From Lycorma delicatula (Eukaryota > Arthropoda > Insecta > Hemiptera > Fulgoridae), in NCBI RefSeq assembly GCF_047948215.1, contig NC_134465.1:48453946-48517945 (forward strand): 64,000 nt of DNA, in the 5' to 3' direction. A program made the position numbers and the translations under genes. The notes under the pieces were generated by a model. That model made no database searches and was not told the origin of the DNA. It saw only the letters and a list, made by a program, of their open reading frames with translations. Numbering within the stretch: the first letter of the stretch is position 1; each line of letters begins with the position of its first letter. This document shows positions 35,233 to 46,969 of this stretch, in pieces.

Positions 35233-35344
35233 CTGCCATATTTTAAGCCGATAAATATATATAGTCTTGGATGTATTCAAAGGATCTACGATGTCCATCC
35301 ATAATTTCTCCTAATTGTTTTAACTTATCACCCAATTCACTAGT
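35233..35344 (-). CDS. WASHC5: WASHC5 exon carrying a 2-base deletion (frameshift)
   Basis: Follows the 36944-37126 exon in phase 0. It encodes TSELGDKLKQLGEIMDG then RRSFEYIQDY, matching the strumpellin stretch that in human reads SELMPKLKELGATMDG and RSFEYIQDY. The exon is 112 nt, where 114 (38 codons) are expected. Within an AT-repeat run after the DY codons the frame slips, so the final residues (expected to end LKIWQ) are readable only in another frame, and the continuing frame hits TAA. Acceptor CTTTAG and donor CAG/GTAATT look normal. The slip sits in a TATATA run, so a sequencing error is possible as well as real decay. Confidence 0.85.
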
Positions 35345-36943
35345 CTAAAGACAAATAAATAGTCACTGTGAAAAATTGCAATAAATAATTAGAGATTATT
35401 TTTTTTTATAACTATTATCATTAAATTTTTACAGAGCAAGGGAGTTGTGGAGAAGCACTTCTCCCTAAAATCTTAACAAAAGAAATTCCCATAAAAACTC
35501 TAGGAAAAGTAATTCGCACTGAGGTTTACATACTTTTCATTATTTGTGGCTAATTGAAGAATAGAACACTACTGATCTACTGGTTTAGGGAAAAATCAGC
35601 AACTTGCTTTTAGAGATATTATTGAAAGCCCAAATAGGTTTATATCAACTGAAAAATTAGAGTATTTTCATACTTTAGAACATTTGTCTTAACGTATGAA
35701 AAATATTTCATACAAATATAGATACAGGAATGTTTAGCTTTTTTTTTATGACCGTCAATCTATTTGAGTTTTCTTTTTAATTGAACTTATTCTCATAAAA
35801 ATAAATTCAGATATTTAATTTAATTTAGTACAAATATTTAAACTGGCACTCTAAGATAGAAATAATATTGAGTTTCTATATATACAAGAACAATGTTTTT
35901 AAAAACCAAGAATTTATTAGATATTTACATCTTCATATGCAACAATGTCAATGTATAATCATGTTTCTATATACTTTGATTTGATTAAAAACAAAACTAC
36001 CTAAGAGTAAATCAAAATTATTCTTTTGCAAATGTTTTTACTTAAATTTGAGGATAGTTTTAGGTATAAATTAATGCATGAGAAATACTGCTCATCCATT
36101 ATTGGTTCAACATCATCCATTACTGGATGCCTTGTAAGAGATACCTACACAGTTTACAAAAATCAAAATTTGTAAAGACTGAATTTTATTTTGCCTTTTA
36201 TTTATCAAAATTAGGTAAATTATTTTTTAGATATCTGCTATTTAATAGAAAATTTTCAAAGAACAAACCGACTCTGTTCTCTGAAAATATTATTTCAGTT
36301 TGTGCACATTATCTAAATTTACAAAGACATTACAAATGACAAAGAAAAACCTGTTTATTAAGAATGAACTTATAACAAAAAATCAGAATTTGCATCACTG
36401 AGATCTTAGAAATTTATAAAATTTTTTAACCTGAAATACCAGTGGAGTTGAATAAAGTAAACTACTCAAAACAATTATTGAACAAACTATTAAAAAGGTA
36501 GATTTTTAGCATTTACAAGCTCAAAAAACAATTTTTACAAAAATAAAAAAATAGGATAACAGATCAAACCTGCTTCCTCTTGCTAAACGTTTTTTTATAT
36601 GCTCATATATGCTCAGGATGTATTTCAGCAAAAAAATTTCAAGTAAAAAGAGGAAGCAAATAGAGCTGTATTAACACCTTCACAGAAAGGCTTTGAAACA
36701 TTAAATGGAGATTGTTTCTCACAATCTTTTGCGGGGTAGTTTTATGATTTACAAGCTGTAGGTGAATTTTATTAAAAGATTTCATGGAACAGTAAAATTT
36801 AATTTTTAATTTTTTTATAATTTTTTTAACTAATTTTTGGAATTTTGACCAAGTTTCCATAACAGGTGATAAATTTTGATAACTGGAGAGACACCCAAGT
36901 AGTTCAGATTTCAATATATGAAGGGTTTTATTCTAATATATAC
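35345..36943. other. WASHC5 intron
   Basis: No gene recognised. Includes tandem TATATGCTCA at 36598-36615. The open frame at 36639-36914 (minus) runs next to the 36944 exon but reads as intron. Confidence 0.5.
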
Positions 36944-37126
36944 CTTGGCTTTTGGATTAAAAATAAGACCATTATGAAGTGCTGTTGCCAAATGATGAAC
37001 CAATTCTTTTCTTATACCGTCTTCCAATAACTGTTTAGGATCTATACGAACAATACCAACCAAAGTGCTTTTCATACGTAATACACCTTCTGTGAATACA
37101 GAAACCTGATGAGTTAACATGGCAAC
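36944..37126 (-). CDS. WASHC5: WASHC5 exon, central/C-terminal half
   Basis: Internal exon of strumpellin, 183 nt, phase 0 in and out. It translates to a segment including [30 protein letters not shown] and LIFNPKAK, a near-identical match to the human protein region with FTEGILMMKTTLVGI and [15 protein letters not shown]. On the minus strand the acceptor is a T-rich tract ending in AG just above 37126, and the donor is AAG followed by GTATAT just below 36944. This is the most conserved WASHC5 exon in the window and anchors the identification. No exon encoding the expected preceding residues was found upstream (higher coordinates). Confidence 0.93.
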
Positions 37127-39000
37127 CTAAACAACAAAAACCAATTTACATTTTTTCACCAATAAGCATCACTTACAAAGGAGTAATAAAAATTTAAATA
37201 ACAATTATTTTAATATACAGAAAAATTATATTTAAATTCTATTAAATAAACCTTGTACAACATATTAAGATAAAATTTAAATATAATTTAACATAACAGA
37301 GGAATAAGATGAATGTTAAACAAATTTCTATATAATAGAAAAAAGGATAGCATGGCTGTTTTCTGCATAAAGTTAATAATAAAAAAGTATTAATCTTTAC
37401 TCATTGACAACTGTAAAAGGCAGAACAGAAGGCATAAAAAAAGTACGAAATAAAAAATACATAAAACATCAAATAATAGTAAACGAGGACCTTCAGTAAA
37501 ATAGCAAATCCCTTAACTGGTAATGTCAAAATACCTGAAAACTGAAGAGAATAAAATATTAATAAAATGTTAATTTTAATTACCATGGCCCATTGGTATA
37601 TATGATATATAAAAAATATACTTTTAAGTTCTGCTTACCAACAAATTAAGTATGTTCAAGCGCTTTCAGAAATATTATTTTCCATCTTCAGGTACATACA
37701 CAACTAGCAGGATTTAGTCACAAAGATTGCGACACTCTCCCACATCTTCGTGAACAACAGCGAAACATATTTACTTTTGGATAGCACTTGCACATTAAGA
37801 CAATATCTCAACAACTATCCTACTGACTCCATAAATTATTACTCTCCACTTTTAAAACAGGCTGACTCAATGACTCAATACTCTATTTTATATACTCTCC
37901 TAAACTAACTAATCTGATATTCATGTAATTATCACCAAGATCAATTGTTCAAAAACAGCTAATCATGCACTTCTACCAAATCATTAATTTCTGTTAATGA
38001 TTCAGATATGAATAATTAACATCCTCGTTAATGCAGTGTAGACATAGTACTATCATAAATCAGTTCTGTTTAACATTTTTACTTTTTAAAATTAAGTTAT
38101 ACAAAGTGAAAAATTTGATATTTTTCTTTTAAAATTGTCAAAATCAAAATTATAGATATCAATTTTACATATTGTACACCATAAAACTAGTTCATATTTA
38201 GTAAAAAAAAATAATAAACCACAAAAGTACACTAATTACATTTTAAAGAAAGGGTTAGCGAAAAGGTTAACCTCCTATGGGAAATGGTGAAATTTTCTGA
38301 TTGACTCTGGTATCACCGATTCACTTTTACTATTAAATATTAATTCATTGATTACGGTCGTAATGTACCTTTAATTAACTGTAATGATTATTACATTGAA
38401 ATATGTGATTAAATTATGAATTATTTTCTGCAATATATTGTTGTAAATATAGAACTATGAAAATGTATGTTTACTTGTACATGATATAAATTATAGTGAA
38501 CAATAAAAAAATTAAAATGAAATAATATTACGAAACTATCAGCTGTTGATGAGCCAACTGAATTAAATACTATATGTAGTTTACATAAAGAAGGAGGCGA
38601 GACAGTATTCTTATTTATATGGAGGAAAAGATACATGAAACTGAACAAGTAAGTTTGACAAGATCCTTCTGCATACCATGCAACATCAAAATAATTCTGT
38701 AGAAAGCTGTTTTTATTATTATTACTGTTATTATTATTATGGTGCTCTTTAATCTCACAAGGAAAAGCAATATTTTTTATGAAATATATCAGCTGATCAA
38801 TATAAATTTGATAAATAATGTGATACTTCCATTCTAAATAAAATTACTCTAATCTCCCATAGGGTTATTGGCAGGATACATTCTTGCTAACTAGAGTTTT
38901 GTTGAAGGTATCATTTGAGTGAGGTTATTTTTTTATGCGTTGCAATTTTTTTATGGGTTGTCATCCTTTTTAGCATACCATATTCTGTTAGTGTATTTCC
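37127..39000. other. Sequence upstream of the first WASHC5 C-terminal exon; no exon found
   Basis: I searched the minus strand for the WASHC5 residues that should precede the 36944 exon and found none. 37620-37970 is less AT-rich, with CAAGCGCTTTCAGAAATA, probably an unclassified interspersed repeat. Confidence 0.45.
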
Positions 39001-39691
39001 TATGCTCATACCGAAGAATTTAGGACTGACATATACACTGCATTCTTGGATCTGGTGAGAGAAAACAGGCTGTAGACCTGATCAGGGATTCCTATCCAAT
39101 GGCTGAATAACCCTAATTAGCTAAGTGCGTTTCGGATAAATCCCAGCAGATGCTAACCTCTGCCATAAAGAAATACTTGTACCATGTCCAGTTTAGAGGG
39201 AAAATTTTATTTGAGTTTTATCAAATCTACACGTTGTTACAAGATAATACTATAACTTAATGATTCATTATTCTCATAATATTTTAAAGTTAACTTTGAG
39301 AACAAATAACCTTAGCAAAAAATAAGTAAGTTTATTGTCAAAATAATCAATTTAAATATTTTTCCATAACAACTGTAGATAACCTAATACAAGTCAGATG
39401 TCAGTATCAATTTAAGAATATCAACATCCCATGATATATTTATAAGGGAAAGTAAGAGTAACTGGTTTCCTGTAGCCATCTTCATCGAGCCAAACCTAAA
39501 TATTCTTCTATTTTATACCAGTGACAAGTCTACCAAAATGCAACTAGTATTTGCCTCAAATAGCCGCTTGTTCACCACAGTAAATACAATTATTCATCAG
39601 AAAACACCTCAGAAGTGTACCTCTTGTACCTCAGGAGCTTTGCAAGTCATATCCATAAGAAAGAACAGGGAGGATAATATAAAGCAGCAAA

Positions 39692-39809
39692 TAATAGTAC
39701 TACTTCTTTTAGATCTACAGAACCTCTTAGCAGTTCCCATACCCCTCCCTTAATAGTACTACTTCTTTTAGATCTACAGAACCTCTTAGAAGTTCCCATA
39801 CCCCTCCCT
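39692..39809. repeat. 59-bp tandem duplication
   Basis: Two adjacent 59-base units beginning TAATAGTACTACTTCTTTTA, nearly identical (one clear difference, AGCAG versus AGAAG). Very recent duplication. Confidence 0.95.
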
Positions 39810-40189
39810 TTAATTAACATACAATACTGTTTTGAAAGGTGCGCAGGATTTTGGTACCTAAGAAATAACTTCTTTACTGCAGTTGGTATCCTGTTCTTAA
39901 AGTCATACAGAATATTGATTCCAGCAGTGTTAAAAGATGTAAAGAGAACCTGAATTCAAACATGTGTTGCTATTGCTGGTAAAAATAGATTTTTATTTGT
40001 AAACAACCAAAATTGAAACATGCAATCAACAATGCTGATCACATTAAAAAAGACGAATGTAAAACCCCGTTTTCACTAAGTGAATGAATTATCAGATGGA
40101 GATATGAAACAGTGTGTCTCCTGTGATTAGTACGATTCACAAATATGATGTTCTAAGCAAGAGTTGTTTTCTGATTGGTATGCAATTTA

Positions 40190-40330
40190 ACACAATTCAG
40201 GAGCCAGGAATGTGGTTATCTGGGCTAAGAGAAATACTTATTTTGTGTGCAAGTCTGAAAGGAATCCACTGTATGTGATGGTATGGGCCAGGATGACATC
40301 ACGATACTTGTTTGAATCAGTGTAGCTCTG
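40190..40330 (+). pseudogene. Tc1/mariner-type transposase scrap
   Basis: Plus-strand frame reads NVVIWAKRNTYFVCKSERN then PLYVMVWARMTSRYLFES, resembling the V-M-V-W-G/A strand near the second catalytic residue of Tc1/mariner-like transposases. A stop follows. Only about 45 residues survive. Confidence 0.5.
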
Positions 40331-40340
40331 TGCATTCAGC

Positions 40341-41265
40341 ACATATCCAATGGATAAGCAATTCCTAAATATACATGTACGTAAGTGTTCCAGTATATAC
40401 TAAGCTCATAACATATATTTTTTTAGAGAAATGGGTACTTCTCGGACATAAAACACATCTAAAACCAATCTTTTCACTATATGTACCGTATTAAATTAAT
40501 ATCAAAATAGTTAATAAAAATAATACAATTAATCATATGATGAAGTTATAAGAGAATATTAATATATATTCTAAAAAAAAATTTGGTAAGATAAAAGAAA
40601 TTTGTCCAAGCCGAATTGACACTGATCTGATCTACGTGATGGTTGCCTAGCCAGTGCGGGGCTATAATATGCTAATCATGGAAGACAATAGATATATATA
40701 CATATATGGTATAATAAATTTAACAGTATATATACATTATAAATTTTTTTTAGTATTTCTTATACTAAATATTATTCCAATCAATAAACAAATTCACATC
40801 ATAATTTTTTTAACTATTTTTAGTCTTATATTTACATAAAAAATAAATAAATTCATAACTGAATAAAACAATACACAAATATTTAGCTAACTTATTTTTA
40901 AATGCTAAAAGTAAAATAAATAAAATTTAAAAACATTTTTAAAACCATTCTTAAATTAAATGCATTAAAAGGTAAAAAATAATTTTAGGACTGTATCTCA
41001 GAATCGATATGACAATAAGCTTTGATGGTGATATGTAAGATTATGTGAAAGTCATAGCTTCAAATTAAAAATTTGATATTTTTGCCACTTTTTTCATACA
41101 TGTGATGAATGGCCTAAAGAGTGGGATGCAAACATGAACACCCTACAATTATTGTCATAAAATTAATTATCTTTTACCTTGTAGCGCATTAAGAGTGGTT
41201 TTTAAAACATTTTTTATATATTTTTTTATTTTCACTTTTTAGTCTTCATAAGTTTATACTTTACA
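40341..41265. other. AT-rich sequence, no gene
   Basis: Nothing recognised; homopolymer and AT-rich runs. Confidence 0.5.
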
Positions 41266-41640
41266 ACTGCACTAGTGCACAGGTTTGAGCGGATTTAGTG
41301 AAAGATCGGGTTGGTACGTTTTACAGTGCATGAATGCAATCGTAACATAGGGCTAAACAATTTAATTTCCGGATAAGCAAGATCCGGTTCATCAAGAGTG
41401 TACCCGATGCATTAAGCAATTAGCACTCAACCTGATGATAGATACGCAGTTTAAATCATGAAAATCGGACGAGCGGTTGCCAAGATATTGCTGTGGCACC
41501 CCCTCTCCAATTTTCAAACAGTGCCCCGGGGCACTTGAAAATATTATCATCTGACAGGTACCACTGGGAGTGTATTGTACAGGGAGGCAGAAAAAATTTT
41601 TCAGAGTGCTAGGACCGACCATTTTCAAGATATTTGTGAT
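41266..41640. repeat. Unclassified GC-richer repeat block with palindrome
   Basis: Contrasts in composition with the flanks. Includes a 16-bp perfect palindrome AGTGCCCCGGGGCACT at 41520-41535. No convincing ORF. Confidence 0.45.
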
Positions 41641-41989
41641 TTTTTTATGAAAATTCTAATACGATTAAAAAGTATCAAAAAATACAAAAACTATCAACAT
41701 TTTCATCAATTGTTTCAATAAATTGTTGTATCAAGTTTATTATTATCAATTAAAATTTTCTGTACTATACCAACAGTGAGTTATTTAACTTTTAAATTGC
41801 TAGTCAGCAGATGTTGAATTTTGTTTGATAACATTAGTTTTATTACTACTGGTGTTTGTATCTTTTTTACTGATGTCATTTTGTTTTTTTATTTTCAATT
41901 ATTGTTGCACCTGATTCCTTGGTTTAATATTATCATTTGAAGAATTATTTTCTAATTATTTTTATGTTTTATTAACAGATATTTTTTTA

Positions 41990-42610
41990 TCACTGTTGAA
42001 ATACTGTCAAGCAGTTAGAAACAAATTCAATTTCATTACCAGCGTGGATAATTATTACCTATTCTCCTGTTGAAATTGGCACTACCAAACATTCAGGCAC
42101 ATTTGAAGGCTGCCAACATTTCTGTTGGCAATGAGAACTTAAAATATAAGTCCCATTGACGTAGACGAGGTCTTCCTCCAACTTGATCTACATCTTCTTC
42201 AACTTAATTCAGTACAAACCGTTTGTACTGAATATCATGTTTTTCAATAAGATCTGTCCTGTTATTTCTGATTCTATTCAGATTGAAATCCATGCTTAAC
42301 AAAAATGTCCACAAGCTACTTTTGCTTATTAAATACACCATTACTTTTTAGTTTTATGGTAGGTTTTCTTAGAGAAGGCAAACAACTCTCATTTAAGTAA
42401 AACTTTAACACTTTACGTTGTATGGTACTCCAATTAAAACTGTCCAGGTTTGTCACTCCCTTTTTCCATTTTATATCTTTGTGAGGAGAAATTAATTTTT
42501 TCCCAAAGCGATTTCCGAAATAATTCATTAAACTGTTCTTTTTGAAACTCCTGCAGCAGACGCAACATGATCTACAACTTTTTTCGGTCACTAGCAAACA
42601 TTCCAACTAC
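41990..42610 (-). mobile_element. DDE_3-like transposon relic
   Basis: Minus-strand frames read STIQRKVLKFYLNESCLPSL then RKPTIKLKSNGVF (HTH region), KHDIQYK, EEDLVYVNGTYI, CQQKCWQPSNVPECLVVPIS and VIIIHAG. This series matches insect DDE_3-type transposases, where the third motif normally reads Y-V-D-E-T. Here the Asp is Asn and Glu is Gly. Stops and frame changes throughout. A fold-back at 42207-42233 lies between KHDIQYK and EEDLVYV. Confidence 0.7.
42207..42233. repeat. Perfect hairpin, 13-bp arms, 1-base loop
   Basis: ATTCAGTACAAAC, C, then its exact reverse complement, inside the transposase relic. Confidence 0.95.
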
Positions 42611-42619
42611 ACCTTCTCC

Positions 42620-43353
42620 TGCCATGTAATTAAAAACATTGTGTATAATTTCTTTCCCTTGATGGTGAATGTCTTTTCCACATTAATTAGACATAATATG
42701 CGAAATAATAAAATCAATTCACTACCGTAAGAATAGAGCCGACAAAAATTTAGTAATTTAATCATAAGTAACAAACATTTAAGTTTACTTCAAAGAGTCG
42801 ACCACACATTTATTAATAAAAAAAATAAATTTCAAATTCCAAGATTATCAATTTTGTAAACAATCTGTAGACAAATCATTTATGAATAAAAATAATATGT
42901 TGCCCAATAACATTTAAATAAAATCATTCTAAAGTCAAATTTTTTCGTAACTTAAAAAACACAGGTTACAATGGTGCTACATTTTATAAAATGGGAAAAA
43001 TTATTGCTTGGAAAATGCTTTTAAATGCTCTTATATGTTTGGTTTTCACTTAAATAATACACTCAATTTGATGAATAGGAACAAACGTTTTTTTAAAAAT
43101 CTGTATCAAAAATTTATTATAGTTATGTAAAATTCATAATCTTACAAAAAATCTAATTTTCTGTCAGAGAATATATTAAAAAGGTTCCAGTTTTATATTT
43201 TAACAGTTAAGGAATTGGGTGGGACTAAAAGTTAATTATAGAAAAAAAATTACCTTTATGTGCCCTAGTTGGCTTTATTACAAATAATCTAATGTAGAGA
43301 TAAAGTAAAACTTCAATTTTATGGCATCATAATAGCTTTGGGTCTGTTTTATG
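42620..43353. other. AT-rich sequence, no gene
   Basis: Nothing recognised. Confidence 0.5.
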
Positions 43354-43361
43354 TTTTAAAG

Positions 43362-43654
43362 CAGTGGTTTCCAAACTTTTCTGCGTCATGGCCCCCTTTC
43401 CATGGCGCCCTTTTTCAATTAAAATTTTTCCAGGGCATCCTACCTTAAATGAAAGTATGATTACGCATGAAAGTAAGAAATAAAAATAAATAAAACTCAT
43501 GAATCTTCATTATTCGTTTACTTTATTAACATTAAATTAATAATTATAAATGTCTTGGTTCAGTTAATTATAAAGCTTTTACAATATTTTGTGGCACCCC
43601 TGTGAAGAGGCTGTGGCTGCCCTGGGGTGTCAGCGCACAGTTTGGGAATCACTG
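43362..43654. mobile_element. hAT-type MITE with 8-bp target duplication
   Basis: A 293-bp element. Left end CAGTGGTTTCCAAACTTTT and right end (reverse complement) CAGTGATTCCCAAACTGTG are the CAGTGGTT-type ends of hAT non-autonomous elements. It is flanked by perfect 8-bp duplications TTTTAAAG at 43354-43361 and 43655-43662. The interior is GC-rich near the ends (CATGGCCCCC, GGCACCCCTGTG), with no ORF. The clean duplication implies a relatively recent insertion. Confidence 0.92.
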
Positions 43655-43662
43655 TTTTAAAG

Positions 43663-45769
43663 GTTTGAGAGAAATTTGAAGTACCCACTACTATAAAACT
43701 ACAGATCTTGTGTATTCATCATCCAGGCTCCATTCAAAACGTTAGATACTGTAAAAGCTCTATAATTTATCTCTTTCCATAATGAGTCATCCATCTTAGG
43801 CATGCCCGCACACGCCCATGTGTGTGTTGTGTTGTGCGAGCGTACTATTATAAAAGTTCATAACAATAAAAAGAGAAGTCTGTTTATTTGGCTGTAATTT
43901 TAAATAATTTTTAAGACTAATTTTTTTTTTCACTGGTAAATATTATATTGCAAAGTAGTAGGGGTTGGCAAATATTGTTTACTTATTTAATACTAAAATA
44001 TTGGTTATTCAAATTACTTCATCAAGTTACTTACTTTAAAATAATATTCCTATTAATAAAATTGCATAGTTTCTTTTTTTAAAAATAATTTTCATAAAAA
44101 TCAGATATTTCATATCAGAATTAAAAGAAATGTTTAAGAATATATATTGTGTATATAAGAACACCAAGTGATGTTATTGGAGAGTATACTGAACTAGTCG
44201 GGAGACCTTTGATACTTCCTTATTGTGGTTTAGAATTTCACCTGTGTAGGTCTGTATTAATTTCAAACTTATTATTTTGTATTTTTTTTGTTATTTTATT
44301 ATTTTTTAACTTATAAATTTTATTATTACATTACCCGAGATATTCTCAGTGAAGTGGAATAATTTGTTGTTAATATTTAATCGTTATAAACAAACAGTAA
44401 CTATATTACTTTTAAATGCTGCTGTATATATTTTAACAATTAAGTTTGAAGATAATCCTAAGTTTTTGCCGTGGGTACATTTGTATATGTTTTACGGGTA
44501 CTTTCCATTAAGAAACATTATAAATGATAATAAACCTATGGGATTTTACATTGCCACTTAACTAGTGACTGCTTACCAAGATTCATTGAACTAACATCAC
44601 TTATTACATGATTTATTACCTAGTTTACAATCTACAGCTTTATGTGTGAAGTTGTTGCTGGTGAGTTTTGGTTTGTGTTCAGTATGTGTAAAACTTTTTT
44701 TAAATTAGAGAAGAGAGTACAAAGAACTATACAAGTTGATTGAGCTTAGAGACTAGTTACAATGATAAAATAATGAATATTATTTTTGAATGATGAGGAA
44801 ATCTTCACTGAGAACCAAACACGTATTCTAGAATAGTGAATTGAACAGGTAATAACAGTATGTTTTGTTTAGAAAAGTATCCCGTGAGGTTATAGTATTA
44901 GAAATGAAGTATTTGAAGAGAAAGTAAAAGAGACATGATGTTTAAAAAAATGATATGGATCTTTTTTTTAGTTGTAATTATATTTATACATACTGAATAT
45001 TACATAAAATTAAATAATTGAAGGCCTCATCATTACCTGTTTATGTACTGATGGCTATGTTATTTAGCTAATCATGCAGGTGAATTTTAAAAGTTGCATT
45101 CATTTATTATGTTGTAAGCTATCACGCTTAATAAAAAATATTTTAAAAAATCAGAATAAATGTTTGTTGAAAAAAAAATTAATAATAAATATGACCATCT
45201 AACATAAAAACCGACCGTTTTGATCTGCAAAACACATCAATGTAAGTTTAAAAAAAGCGAGAAAATATTTAAAAGTATTTCATGCAACAATAAAGGCCAT
45301 TTTACCTTTTTAAAATACATAGCTAATTTATTAATCATCAAATGCAGACACAGATAAAAGATTTTGTTATTAACAGAAATCTAATTTTTTTTTAAAACAA
45401 AAAACAGAATTTAAATAAAATATTGACACCCGAAATAATTAATAAGTAGCAATTATTAGAGCACATTTAAAAAGAAATTAAATACAAAAAATTTAGTCTA
45501 CAAAAGAATCAGAAACCTCTCTTTTATCGTATCTGTACTTACTTGAAAGCAAATTATTTTTATTATGTATAAGTAATCTATATAAATTTTATTTTATTTT
45601 ATTTAAAATATATTTGATTAAGCTGTAAATAATATTTTTTTAAAGCCTTACAATTCCGATAATTACTGCTTAACCTAACATTGTAATTAATATAACATAC
45701 ATGCAAATCACATTATTCAATTTCGTACTACTTTTCTTAATATAAAATATTATTATTAAAAGAACTTAC
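43663..45769. other. AT-rich sequence, no gene
   Basis: A GC-richer CACACGCCCATGTGTGTG patch at about 43810. A TGTG-rich short run. No gene recognised. Confidence 0.5.
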
Positions 45770-45815
45770 CCGGTTTACATGTTGAATTCTTTTCTGAATG
45801 GTCGTTTAGATTCAT
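45770..45815 (-). CDS. Candidate first coding exon
   Basis: Minus-strand ATG at 45815 opens MNLNDHSEKNSTCKP and meets a strong donor (CCGG/GTAAGT) at 45770. The sequence upstream (45820-46130) has no other open frame and could be promoter. The peptide is too short to identify. It does not resemble the N-terminus of WASHC5 as I know it. Could be the start of a gene or a chance ATG before a donor-like site. Confidence 0.25.
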
Positions 45816-46374
45816 TTAAAATATTGCTAAATATACTGAGTAAGTAAACAAAATTTGATACGGCTTTAATAACGACGCTACAGATCGTAAAGAAATAAAT
45901 ATTATTTGGTGTATTTGACAACTTTAATCGTTAATAACAGTAATATTAATTTAACAAATTATCAGAAAGAAAAGATTAGATAATATATATATATATATAA
46001 GTTTGGTTTATTTTATCTACATTGCTTTATATAATGGAACAGGTAATAATAATATTATAAATAATTTTATAAATATAATGTCTCATCAACGTATCACATT
46101 TTGACACACGCAGTTCTTTTTTTGTTGACGAATTATGGCGCGAAGCAGATGGAAAGACGAGAGTCTGAACATTCCAGAAATTTTGCTATCTTGTCCCACT
46201 CAACTCCCTCACACAATCATCACTACGTACAAAGTTATCACAGGAAGTAAATTTTGTTCAGAGCCATCTTTTTATTTTACTAATGTTAGTTTTTTATTTA
46301 TTATTACTTCCTTATATTAATAATATAGATTACTGCATTCATTAGTTTTAATTTTCGAGTTAATAGTTTTTAAT

Positions 46375-46870
46375 TCCTTGTACGAAGTAAAGAAAGTAGA
46401 TTATGATCGCGAAAAATTTCGGTTTTCAGATTTCAATGGAAACATCCGTTTTGACCATCCCTGAATCCATTTTTACTAGTTTTGGCGTGACGTGTGTACG
46501 TATTTATCTCGCATAACTCAAAAACGACTAGCCTTAGATTGTTGAAATTTTGGATTTAGGACTGTTGTAACATCTAGTTGTACACCTCCCCTTTTGATTG
46601 CAATCGACTGAACAAAAAGTGCCCAAAATCCACAAAATTTGGAGTAATAAGCCCTCACTGAAATATTTTAAAGTACGAAATATCATAAGTATATATATAT
46701 ATATATATATATATTTCACTTATTTTATATTATGGACACGATAACTGCCGTAATTTTGCGCCAATCGCTTTCAAATTGATACATAAAATATAACTACCCA
46801 AAATCTCGATCGAGTTCGTTAATGGGAAAAATCGGACTATGGGAGTGGAAATGGGGTGGCTTTTTTTAGA
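46375..46870 (-). repeat. Interspersed repeat family A, copy 2
   Basis: Opposite orientation to copy 1 at 23040-23345 (TTTGATTGCAATCGACTGAA; CGAAAAATTTCGGTTTTCAG). It extends beyond an AT microsatellite (46689-46713) into a segment shared in reverse with 56700-56880 (CGATCGAGTTCGTTAA region, CCAATCGCTTTCAAATTG). Confidence 0.82.
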
Positions 46871-46969
46871 AAACAAAACATCGCTATAACTTTCTTATTA
46901 AGTAAAATAAATAAAGTAGCTACCTCTCTAATAGCACGGAGGTCATGTTACATCTAAAACAGATTAATA

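Larger units (their letters stand above)
6350..37126 (-). other. WASHC5: WASHC5 (strumpellin) locus, exons in non-collinear order
   Basis: Envelope of nine minus-strand exons matching strumpellin, the large subunit of the WASH complex. That complex activates Arp2/3 on endosomes, and strumpellin is a helical scaffold binding WASH, SWIP and FAM21. Transcription order is 37126 to 6350. The first seven exons encode the C-terminal half through to a stop near 16128. The last two (10211-10351, 6350-6500) encode a region corresponding to about residues 290-410 of the human protein. Exons for the N-terminal ~290 residues, the stretch just upstream of the 36944-37126 exon, and ~125 residues between the 35233 and 33631 exons were not found. 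Introns are filled with transposons. Either two partial tandem copies lie here, or the locus or assembly is rearranged. Confidence 0.85.
39000..40340. repeat. Unclassified repeat-rich segment
   Basis: Less AT-rich than its neighbours. Contains a 59-bp tandem duplication (39692-39809) and, at its right edge, a DDE transposase scrap (40190-40330). The rest is not identified. Confidence 0.4.

Noticed and set aside
36639..36914. 91-codon minus-strand ORF next to the 36944 WASHC5 exon as coding continuation
   Set aside because: The exon has a proper donor at 36943 and the next WASHC5 residues are found at 35233-35344; the ORF is Lys/Leu-rich intron.
46135..46320. Plus-strand ORF starting MARSRWKDESLNIPEIL as a gene divergent from 45815
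   Set aside because: Only about 35 residues look protein-like, the donor is weak and no family match is apparent. Not listed as a CDS.
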